Shown: positions 1 to 5,773 of the stretch, piece by piece
How positions within the stretch are numbered: the first letter of the stretch is position 1
Layout: every line of letters starts with the position of its first letter
Assembly: GCA_003136295.1 (NCBI GenBank)
Contig: PLDZ01000048.1
Span: 18,190 to 42,895 of the forward strand
Source of the DNA: Candidatus Dormiibacterota bacterium
GTDB lineage: Bacteria; Chloroflexota; Dormibacteria; Aeolococcales; Aeolococcaceae
DNA length: 24,706 nucleotides
Reading direction: 5' to 3'
Program-made: the position numbers and the translations under genes
Notes under the pieces: model-generated
Databases searched by the model: none
Told to the model about the DNA's origin: nothing
What the model saw: only the letters and a program-made list of their open reading frames with translations

Positions 1-1
1 C

Positions 2-340
2 GGCGAAAGCATTATCGGGGACGAGGCAGCACGACTCGCGCATGACTTCCGCCGCAACGCACGGTGGGAGCGCAGCTGGCGCATCGTCGAACACACCGGG
101 CCCATCCTCAACGTGACCCTCCACGTGACCGCGAAGGACGCCTCGCTTGTGCACGTCAGGGTCGGAACCGAAGCGGTTGCCGACGGGGTGCCTCCGTGGA
201 TCGCACGCCGGCGGGAGGGTCAGGACGTCGAGGCGGCGATCGACATCTCCCAGCGGCGGCTTTTCTACCGCTACCTCGAGGAGACGATCTCCGAGGCGGT
301 GGCTCGATTTCGGGACCGTTCCGACCGCATCGCGCAATAG
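2..340 (+). CDS. Unknown protein, C-terminal part only
   Basis: An open frame runs from the left edge to a TAG at 338-340, giving about 112 residues of the C-terminus; the start lies outside the window. The visible part is charged and soluble, with no membrane segment or signal. It has a predicted alpha/beta stretch (ILNVTLHVTAKDASLVHVRV) followed by an Arg/Glu-rich helical tail ending in SDRIAQ. I do not recognise the family. An internal GTG at 113 is a possible start, but the frame is open and protein-like upstream of it, so the gene most likely continues to the left. It converges on the MerR gene with a 25-bp gap that contains only the short palindrome GGGCGCGCCC (345-354) and no clear terminator. 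Confidence 0.6.
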   Translation, partial: GESIIGDEAARLAHDFRRNARWERSWRIVEHTGPILNVTLHVTAKDASLVHVRVGTEAVADGVPPWIARRREGQDVEAAIDISQRRLFYRYLEETISEAVARFRDRSDRIAQ

Positions 341-365
341 GGACGGGCGCGCCCCGGCTCGAGCG

Positions 366-740
366 TCAGACCTTCACGTGCGCGACGTCGATGTCGGTGA
401 GCTCGGCGGGCCGAGGGATGGCGTTGGCGTCAAGCAACTGGAGGCAGAGGATCAGAAAGCGCGCGCTGATCAGGTTCAAACCGTATCCGCGCGTGAGCCG
501 CGCTATCGCCCCCAACGTGATGATGTCGCGCTGAGAGTACAGGCGGCGATTTGTCGCGGTGCGGCTAGGCACAACCAGCCCGAGGTGCTCGTACATCATG
601 AGCGTGCGCGTGTGGGTGGCAAGGATCTCCGCGGTAATGCCGATCGTGTACAGCGGCTTCTCGAGGTTGAGCATCTGCACAGCGCTGGTTGTCGCGCCAG
701 GGCGGTTCACTGGCGACGACGGCGGCGTCACGCTGCGCAT
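366..740 (-). CDS. MerR-family regulator, HspR-like (paralogue 1)
   Basis: This is a small DNA-binding protein of the MerR/HspR type. The core starts at LEKPLYTIGITAEILATH, followed by TLMMYEHLGLV (recognition helix and wing) and NRRLYSQRDI, then a helix with GLNL as in HspR proteins. The usual Arg of the TLR(x)YE motif is replaced by Met. There is no effector-binding domain; the protein ends shortly after the DNA-binding part with RPAELTDIDVAHVKV. It is clearly paralogous to the gene at 2807-3121: both share LEKPLYT, CLQLLDA and RPAEL. The start is uncertain. ATG 740 is given, a TTG at 752 lies further out, and ATG 674 would match the N-terminus of the paralogue better; none has a good ribosome binding site. 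The long upstream region carries the ACTATCA motifs, which suggests autoregulation. Confidence 0.82.
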   Translation of the reverse strand: MRSVTPPSSPVNRPGATTSAVQMLNLEKPLYTIGITAEILATHTRTLMMYEHLGLVVPSRTATNRRLYSQRDIITLGAIARLTRGYGLNLISARFLILCLQLLDANAIPRPAELTDIDVAHVKV

Positions 741-773
741 GGCTTGAGCCAACTCAGGCCGAGACGCGCTCGA

Positions 774-785
774 TCACGATCGTGA
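774..785. promoter_or_regulatory. 12-bp perfect palindrome upstream of merR1
   Basis: TCACGATCGTGA is a perfect palindrome 34 bp upstream of the ATG at 740. Next to it is CTATAG (788-793); read on the minus strand this gives TATAGA, a possible -10 box. It could be an operator for a different regulator. Function is inferred from symmetry and position only. Confidence 0.3.
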
Positions 786-836
786 GTCTATAGCGCATGC
801 CGGAGCCGAGAACCGCTTTCGCGACCAGACAGGCTG

Positions 837-871
837 CCACCCCGGCCGGGGAATGAACCCCGGCGGGGTGG
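837..871. other. Strong GC-rich hairpin, long intergenic region
   Basis: Left arm 837-851 (starting CCACCCC, ending CCGGGG) pairs with right arm 858-871 (starting CCCCGG, ending GGGGTGG) around a loop AATGAA, with one bulged base. The stem is about 14 bp of nearly pure GC. The sequence after it is GGCTTTGGGG, a poor U-tract, and no gene ends nearby on either strand, so a normal intrinsic terminator is unlikely. It lies in the 400-bp non-coding gap between merR1 and the receiver gene and could be a structured 5' leader of merR1, a repeated palindromic element or a small RNA. Confidence 0.4.
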
Positions 872-919
872 GCTTTGGGGAGGGGAATTCGCAATGTGCG
901 CCGGACCTCCGGCGGGTAA

Positions 920-948
920 CGTATAGACTATCAATCTGGTATAGTCAA
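920..948 (-). promoter_or_regulatory. Putative merR1 promoter with dyad in its spacer
   Basis: On the minus strand, TTGACT (943-948) and TATACG (920-925) are separated by 17 bp and resemble -35 and -10 boxes; a consensus TTGACA also lies just upstream (949-954). The dyad GACTAT (926-931) / ATAGTC (941-946) sits within this promoter, almost exactly filling the spacer. MerR-family proteins typically bind dyads between -35 and -10. The 5' leader to ATG 740 would be about 175 nt and would contain the 837-871 hairpin. Confidence 0.45.
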
Positions 949-960
949 TGTCAAGCAAGC

Positions 961-1002
961 TGATAGTTCATCTGTATCAAGATCCAGGCGGGCACACTAT
1001 CA
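961..1002. promoter_or_regulatory. TGATAGT / ACTATCA inverted pair upstream of the receiver gene
   Basis: TGATAGT (961-967) and ACTATCA (996-1002) are exact inverted copies, with a partial TGTATCA (973-979) between them. This lies within 200 bp upstream of the receiver start. The remaining stretch 1003-1140 holds a possible -10 box TAGAAT (1067-1072) and the receiver ribosome binding site. I see no supportable gene between 753 and 1140. Confidence 0.4.
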
Positions 1003-1140
1003 CGAGTGGTGGTGTTGTCGGGGCTGGTTTTGTGCGCTACCGTACGAATCAGCGGCGCGCGGGCGCTAGAATCAAAGCGAAGATGCGGAGCCGGATGCCA
1101 GGGATTTTCGCCGATGGCGTGGGTCAGAGGAGGAAGCTTG

Positions 1141-1548
1141 GTGGACGATGACGTCAAGGTTCTGTTGATCGAGGATGACTCTGCGGCCGCGGAGATGTAT
1201 CGTCTCCGGCTCGCGGCCGACGGCTATACCGTGGTCATCGGTCGCGACGGCGAGGAAGGTCTGCGAATGGCCTCCGATGAGGCGCCGGACTTCATCTACC
1301 TCGATCTGCGCTTGCCCGGACTCGACGGGTTCGAGGTGCTCGAGCGGTTGCGCGCAGACCGGGCCACCGCGCACATTCCGGTGATCATCCTCACCAACTA
1401 CGGCGAGCCCGAGTTGCGCGAGCGCGGCCTCAAGCTCGGGGCACTCGAGTTCCTCGTCAAAGCCGATACGACGCCGGCCCAGCTGTCGACCAAAGTCGAG
1501 CAATCGCGAGGATCGCAGGCACTACCGTCGGCCGACGCCCCGCACTGA
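1141..1548 (+). CDS. Stand-alone response-regulator receiver protein
   Basis: This is a 135-residue CheY-like receiver with no output domain, so it would act through protein contacts. Visible receiver residues are the acidic pair D12/D13 (LLIEDD), phospho-acceptor D55 in YLDLRLPG, T85 in IILTNYG and K107 in FLVKAD. A short polar tail follows residue 120. The GTG at 1141 is chosen because AGAGGAGG lies 7-8 nt before it and the receiver fold begins at once; the open frame extends further upstream but not as receiver sequence. A candidate -10 box TAGAAT is at 1067-1072. The closest kinase in the window is the GAF histidine kinase at 3356-5773, a plausible partner, but pairing is inferred from proximity. 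It converges on the AI-2E gene with a 42-bp gap. Confidence 0.9.
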   Translation: MDDDVKVLLIEDDSAAAEMYRLRLAADGYTVVIGRDGEEGLRMASDEAPDFIYLDLRLPGLDGFEVLERLRADRATAHIPVIILTNYGEPELRERGLKLGALEFLVKADTTPAQLSTKVEQSRGSQALPSADAPH

Positions 1549-1590
1549 ACTGCGATCGCTGAGGTATGCGTTGTCCATCGGCGTTGTGCC

Positions 1591-2838
1591 CTAGACGCCG
1601 TGAGGCACCGGCTCTCTGCTGACGCCTTCCTCCTCCACCGAGCTGACCTCTTCTCCCAGGCGAGGCAATGTCTCGATACTCACCGAACCATCCGAGCCCG
1701 TGCTCATCGCTTTCTCTCCACGCTGAGCGCGATAGAGGGCTCCGAGAAAGATGTTCGCCACGGCGGCAACCGGGACCGCGAACAGCGCGCCGATGACGCC
1801 GGCCAGCTCGGCCCCGACCAGCAGCGCGGCCATGGCCACCAGGGCGTGCAGCCGCGTGACACGCCCATAGACGCGAGGACCCAGGAGGTACGCGTCGATC
1901 GCATGTCCGACCAGGCCGACGCCGGCGGCGAGAAGAGCGAGCACCGGGCTCTGCACGAGAGCGACCGCAATGGCGAGCGCCATGGCAATGACCGCACCGA
2001 CGATGGGAATGAACTCGAGAAAGAACGCCGCGATGCCGAGCAGGATTGCGTATCTGACCCCGACGAGTGTCAGCGCAAGCCCGGTGTAGACGCCGACAAC
2101 GAGCGACATCACGACCTGTCCGCGGACATAGGCGGCGACGGTCGATCCGATCGCGAGCGCCGCAAAGTCGAACTCGCGCTGGCGGGTCGGGAAGATGTTT
2201 CGGGCGGTCGCCACCACGGCGCGCCCTTCGATGAGCAGGTAGATGGAGATCACCAGGACCAGAACGACGCTGACGATTCCCGAGACGAATGCCGCCGCAA
2301 CTCCGAGCGCAACGCCGAGTTGCTGCCCGTTCACCGCCTGGATCAATGACGAGAAGGAGAACGAAATACCATGCTGGCGCAGCTGATTCTCAACTGTCTG
2401 CAGCAGCACGGGCACACTCTTCGCTTGCGCCATCACGGTCGGCAGCACCAGCGTGATCGCACCCACGACGATCGCGATCCCGACTGCGTAGATCAGGAGC
2501 ACCGTGAAGGCGCGGTGTCCGCGAAATGGCCTCACCCGCTCCATCCGATCCACGAGCGGCGTCAGGATGAGGGCAACGATTCCGGCGAAGATGAAGAGCA
2601 GCAGGACGTTGAAAACATGGACGAGGATGAAGGCAGCGCCTTCAAATATCCAGATGAGCGCCAGAACGATGGCGAGCCACACCAGCACTCGCACGGATCG
2701 GCCTTCCCAGAGCGGATGCATCGCCGATCGGCGCGGCGTGGTGGGTCGCGATGCCGCGCGCTCCTTGGATTGGCGCCCTCGATCCGTTGAAGCGGACGCG
2801 GCGCTCTTAGATGGAGACGTAGTCAAGGTCGAAGCCAC
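1591..2838 (-). CDS. AI-2E family membrane permease
   Basis: This is a 415-residue integral membrane protein of the AI-2E/PerM family (PF01594). The N-terminus (residues 1-45) is Ser/Thr/Arg-rich and cytoplasmic. Two closely spaced hydrophobic segments follow (about 50-100), a third near 115-135, an amphipathic loop region, and then a cluster of helices from about 185 to 365 with the family-typical FFLEFIPIVGAVIA and a late GPRVYGRVTRLHALVAMAALLVGAELAG region (described in part). The C-terminus is acidic and soluble. Members export varied substrates (autoinducer-2, Na+/H+), so the substrate cannot be named. The GTG at 2838 overlaps the end of the upstream MerR gene by 32 bp, indicating translational coupling; ATG 2721 is a shorter alternative just before the first membrane helix. 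Confidence 0.85.
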   Translation of the reverse strand: MASTLTTSPSKSAASASTDRGRQSKERAASRPTTPRRSAMHPLWEGRSVRVLVWLAIVLALIWIFEGAAFILVHVFNVLLLFIFAGIVALILTPLVDRMERVRPFRGHRAFTVLLIYAVGIAIVVGAITLVLPTVMAQAKSVPVLLQTVENQLRQHGISFSFSSLIQAVNGQQLGVALGVAAAFVSGIVSVVLVLVISIYLLIEGRAVVATARNIFPTRQREFDFAALAIGSTVAAYVRGQVVMSLVVGVYTGLALTLVGVRYAILLGIAAFFLEFIPIVGAVIAMALAIAVALVQSPVLALLAAGVGLVGHAIDAYLLGPRVYGRVTRLHALVAMAALLVGAELAGVIGALFAVPVAAVANIFLGALYRAQRGEKAMSTGSDGSVSIETLPRLGEEVSSVEEEGVSREPVPHGV

Positions 2839-3121
2839 GCAGCTCCGCCGGACGCGGAAGGCGGTGAGCGTCGAGAAGTTGCAGGCATCGAATCATCTGG
2901 CGTGCGCCGGCAGGGTTCATCCCGTATTGGCGGCGCAGACGCGAGACCGCGCGCAACGCGAGGACGTCGCGAAGCGTGAAGCGTCGTCTGTCGGATGCGC
3001 CGGCCGACCGCTGTGCTATGCCGAATTCCTCATACAGGACAAGCGTTCCGGGTTGGCTCCCGAGCATCTCGGCTGCGACGGCCAGTGTGTACAGCGGCTT
3101 TTCGAGCTGAACTCGGTGCAT
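2807..3121 (-). CDS. MerR-family regulator, HspR-like (paralogue 2)
   Basis: This 104-residue paralogue of the protein at 366-740 has the same layout: LEKPLYTLAVAAEMLGS, TLVLYEEFGIA, RRRFTLRDV, a GMNPAGAR helix, then CLQLLDAHRLPRPAEL and a short end. As in paralogue 1 the Arg of TLR(x)YE is lost (Val here), and no ligand domain is present. The ATG at 3121 is preferred over GTG 3124 because AGGAGG (3129-3134 on this strand) is 7 nt before it. The permease gene overlaps its 3' end, so both are probably one transcript. The upstream 230 bp carry several copies of the GATAGT/ACTATC motif, divergent to the histidine kinase, so it may regulate itself and the kinase. Confidence 0.88.
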   Translation of the reverse strand: MHRVQLEKPLYTLAVAAEMLGSQPGTLVLYEEFGIAQRSAGASDRRRFTLRDVLALRAVSRLRRQYGMNPAGARQMIRCLQLLDAHRLPRPAELRGFDLDYVSI

Positions 3122-3204
3122 CACGCACCTCCTGGGTGTGGTGAAGCCCTCGCGGCTTCCTTCGCGACGAGTGAAGAGGACGGCGTTTTTGCTTGCTCCT
3201 TCAC

Positions 3205-3234
3205 ACTATCATGATCATGATCATGGTATCACAA
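3205..3234 (-). promoter_or_regulatory. Putative merR2 promoter with palindromic spacer
   Basis: On the minus strand TTGTGA (3229-3234) and GATAGT (3205-3210) form a weak -35/-10 pair with an 18-bp spacer. The spacer contains the perfect 14-bp palindrome ATGATCATGATCAT (3211-3224). ACTATCA at 3205-3211 is one copy of the window's recurring 7-mer. The long palindromic spacer is what MerR-type activation or autorepression would use. The promoter assignment is inferred by eye. Confidence 0.4.
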
Positions 3235-3239
3235 AACCT

Positions 3240-3256
3240 GATACTCAGAGTGTATC
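3240..3256. promoter_or_regulatory. GATAC / GTATC dyad, merR2-kinase gap
   Basis: GATAC (3240-3244) and GTATC (3252-3256) are exact inverted arms separated by 7 bp. They lie between the two other dyads in this divergent promoter region and may be a further binding site. Confidence 0.3.
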
Positions 3257-3301
3257 TTACTCCACTTGGCGTTCCAACGTTGGCATCGACCAGATCTAGA
3301 G

Positions 3302-3324
3302 TGATAGTGATATAGTCGCTATCA
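3302..3324. promoter_or_regulatory. TGATAGT dyad upstream of the histidine kinase
   Basis: Arms TGATAGTGA (3302-3310) and TCGCTATCA (3316-3324) are inverted repeats with one mismatch, around a 5-bp centre. TTGGCA (3280-3285), 17 bp before GATAGT (3303-3308), could be a -35/-10 pair for the kinase, with transcription starting near 3315; TATAGT (3311-3316) is an alternative -10. Either way the dyad covers the promoter core, and the site is 32 bp upstream of the kinase GTG. Confidence 0.45.
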
Positions 3325-3329
3325 TCAAA

Positions 3330-3353
3330 ATGGTTCGTCTCCTCACGCTGTAG
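3330..3353 (+). CDS. Possible 7-codon leader ORF before the kinase gene
   Basis: ATG at 3330 opens a frame encoding MVRLLTL and ends with TAG at 3351-3353, two bases before the kinase GTG at 3356. The kinase start has no Shine-Dalgarno sequence of its own, so translation could be coupled to termination on this short frame. It lies just after the putative promoter. There is no other support and it may be chance. Confidence 0.2.
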   Translation: MVRLLTL

Positions 3354-3355
3354 CC

Positions 3356-5773
3356 GTGCCCGAATCAAGCGGTGGGCAGTCGCTCTCCGAGGTCGCCGAA
3401 TCCCGATCCCGGCCGTCTTCGACCCGTGAGGAGTCCTGGATCGGTGAGAAGGCACCGAGCGTCAACGAAGCGCTCGGTCGACTTGTCGCGCGGCTCCTTG
3501 ACGATCTTCCTACCGACTCGCGCGAGACAGTGCCATTGCGGGATCTGCTGCAGATCATGGCCGTCGAGGGCACCCATGTCGTTCCGGGAACGGATTGCGT
3601 CATCTCGGTCGTTCCGGCTTCGCGGCAAGACGTGTTCCAGGTCGTCGCCGCCTCTGGGCCGTGGGCAGAAGGTCTCATCGGCGCGGAGTGGCCCCTGCAT
3701 GATGGAATGCTGCACGGCCGGGCAATGCTCCATCGCCTCCCGGTGGAGACCGAAAACGCGCCGGGGGACAGCGCGGCGCCCGAAGTGTTCGGAACGAACA
3801 TTCGCATCGGACGGTTGGTGCCGATGTCCACGGGCATCCCGCTCCCTGACGGTCGCGTCGGTATGGGCGTGGTCGGGTTCTGGCGTCCCGAAGGCAGGCG
3901 CTTCAGTGACACGGAGCGGGCCATCATGGACCGGTTCACGCGACTCGTCAGCATCATGGTGCTCGGCGACGAGGCGAGAGAGTCAACGCAGCATCTCGTC
4001 GACCGACTTCGTCTGGCCACCGAGGCGACGAGAGAGCTCTCTGCGTCGCTCGACCCCTCGCGGGTTGTCCAGGCGATTGTCGAGCGCATTGCGGACCTGG
4101 TTGACGTGGATCGGATCACCGTCACCAAGTTCCTGCCTGATTCCGTCGAGGCGATAGCGGGCTACGACAGGAATCGCGTGCCTGCCCGAGTCGGGGCACG
4201 TTGGGACCTGACTCCGGCGCTCCGCGCCGCCATCGATCGCGGCGAGCTGGCATTTGAGAGCTTCGCCGATGTTTCGGGAATGCCGCGCGACATGCAGGAG
4301 CAACTATCGGATGTGCGTCGGCGCGTCATCCTGCCGCTCCGGGCGGGGGGCCGCGTTCTCGGTAGCCTGGCAGTGAGTCGACGCTCTGATCAGGCATTTG
4401 GAGAGCTCGATCTGGAGAATCTCGAACAGATCGCGCTCTCGGCTGCCCTCGCGCTCCAGAACGCCAGCATGTTCGCGGAGACGAAAGAGGCCCAGCAGAA
4501 AGCCCTGCACGCTCTCCTGAGTGTCTCCGACCACCTGGACGCAACGTCGTCGGACGTTGATCTGTACGCACGCTTCGCCGGAACCGTGGCGGAGCTCGTC
4601 GGAGCCCGACGCGTGACGCTCTGGCGGCTCAGCACCGACGGCACGCGGTTGATGCCCGCGGCCGAAGCGCATGGCGTCACAGCCGAAGAGTTCGAACGGT
4701 TGCGGCCGGTGCCGTGCAATCCCGACGGGGTGTCAACTCGCGATCGCGTGGTCTTCGGTGATGCTGTGTTCCGTGGACAGGCGGCGGACCTGCGCCTGGG
4801 TGTGCACGTCTCCGGGCCCGCGCATTCCGTCGCCGATACGATGGCGGTTGCGTGGCGCGCCGGGTCCGTGCGCCTCGGCGTCCTGGCGGCCCATGAGCCC
4901 GTCAAGCCGGACGGCTTCAGTGACGAGGACTCGTGGATGCTGCAGCTGGCTGCGTTCGCCGCCGGACTCGTCTGGCAGATCAAGGCCTCGGAGGAGCGCA
5001 TCCGCGCACTCGGCGACGCCGAGGCGCGGCGCCTCCACGAGCACATTGAGCGAACGCGTTCGATGGAGAAGATGCGCTCCGACTTCTTGAAACTTGCGTC
5101 TCACGAGCTGCGCGGGCCGATCGCCGTGGTGCGTGGGTACTTTTCGATGATGGCGGACAAGTCGCTGGACGCCGAGGCGCTCGAGCGTGCAATGCCCGTC
5201 ATTGAACGCAAGCTCAACGACATGAATGCGCTGGTGAACGAGATGCTCGAGGCCGCGCGCCTCGAGGAAGGCATCACCCGACTCGAGCGGCAGCCGCAGA
5301 GCCTTCGTAGCCTGATCACCGCCGCGACGTCGGCAATTCAATCGCAGCTGACCGTCCGCCATCGTCTTGATCTACGCCTGCCGCGCAGCGCGGTGCTGGT
5401 GAATGTCGACGCGGGAAGGATCGAGACGATCCTTCGGAACCTCCTCGACAACGCCATCAAGTTCTCTCCCGATGGAGGGGAGATCAGCTGCCGCGTGACG
5501 GTGACTCGTGGCGTTGCGCATATCGCCGTCGTCGATCACGGGCTCGGCATCCCGGCAGAGCAGATGCACCGTCTCTTCACCCGATTCAGCCGGCTGGTGA
5601 CCCCGGAGAACAGTCACATCTCCGGGACAGGACTCGGGCTGTACCTTTCGCGCGAGCTGGCCCGTCTTCACGGGGGCGATATCACCGCGCGATCAACTCC
5701 CGGAGGGGGCGCGTCGTTTGTATTGACGCTGCCGGTATGGGTCGCGGAGCCTGGCATCAGCGCGTCGGCGTGA
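3356..5773 (+). CDS. Soluble GAF-array sensor histidine kinase
   Basis: This 805-residue kinase has no membrane segment, so it senses in the cytoplasm. After a polar N-terminus (about 1-45) there are three GAF-like regions (about 55-205, 225-370, 385-535), a coiled linker, a HisKA dimerisation domain and a HATPase_c domain. The phospho-acceptor is H583 in SHELRGP. The ATP lid elements are clear: N-box NLLDNAIKFSP (near 700), G1 DHGLGIP (near 727), F-box RLFTRFSRL and G2 GTGLGLYLS (near 758). No receiver is fused, so it needs a separate partner; the receiver at 1141-1548 is the obvious candidate. GTG 3356 is the furthest likely start but lacks a ribosome binding site. Its last 17 bp overlap the end of treZ on the other strand. 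Confidence 0.92.
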   Translation: MPESSGGQSLSEVAESRSRPSSTREESWIGEKAPSVNEALGRLVARLLDDLPTDSRETVPLRDLLQIMAVEGTHVVPGTDCVISVVPASRQDVFQVVAASGPWAEGLIGAEWPLHDGMLHGRAMLHRLPVETENAPGDSAAPEVFGTNIRIGRLVPMSTGIPLPDGRVGMGVVGFWRPEGRRFSDTERAIMDRFTRLVSIMVLGDEARESTQHLVDRLRLATEATRELSASLDPSRVVQAIVERIADLVDVDRITVTKFLPDSVEAIAGYDRNRVPARVGARWDLTPALRAAIDRGELAFESFADVSGMPRDMQEQLSDVRRRVILPLRAGGRVLGSLAVSRRSDQAFGELDLENLEQIALSAALALQNASMFAETKEAQQKALHALLSVSDHLDATSSDVDLYARFAGTVAELVGARRVTLWRLSTDGTRLMPAAEAHGVTAEEFERLRPVPCNPDGVSTRDRVVFGDAVFRGQAADLRLGVHVSGPAHSVADTMAVAWRAGSVRLGVLAAHEPVKPDGFSDEDSWMLQLAAFAAGLVWQIKASEERIRALGDAEARRLHEHIERTRSMEKMRSDFLKLASHELRGPIAVVRGYFSMMADKSLDAEALERAMPVIERKLNDMNALVNEMLEAARLEEGITRLERQPQSLRSLITAATSAIQSQLTVRHRLDLRLPRSAVLVNVDAGRIETILRNLLDNAIKFSPDGGEISCRVTVTRGVAHIAVVDHGLGIPAEQMHRLFTRFSRLVTPENSHISGTGLGLYLSRELARLHGGDITARSTPGGGASFVLTLPVWVAEPGISASA

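Noticed and set aside
926..1002. HspR-type HAIR operator
   Set aside because: The HAIR pattern CTTGAG-N9-CTCAAG is not present here; the repeated element is ACTATCA instead.
948..1151. 67-codon frame between merR1 and the receiver
   Set aside because: No ribosome binding site, unlike-protein composition, and it covers the motif-rich regulatory stretch.
1549..1590. Terminator between the receiver and AI-2E genes
   Set aside because: No stable stem with a U-tract in these 42 bp.
3211..3224. Simple-sequence repeat (ATGATC units)
   Set aside because: Only two and a half units; its symmetry and place in a promoter spacer make an operator more likely than a microsatellite.
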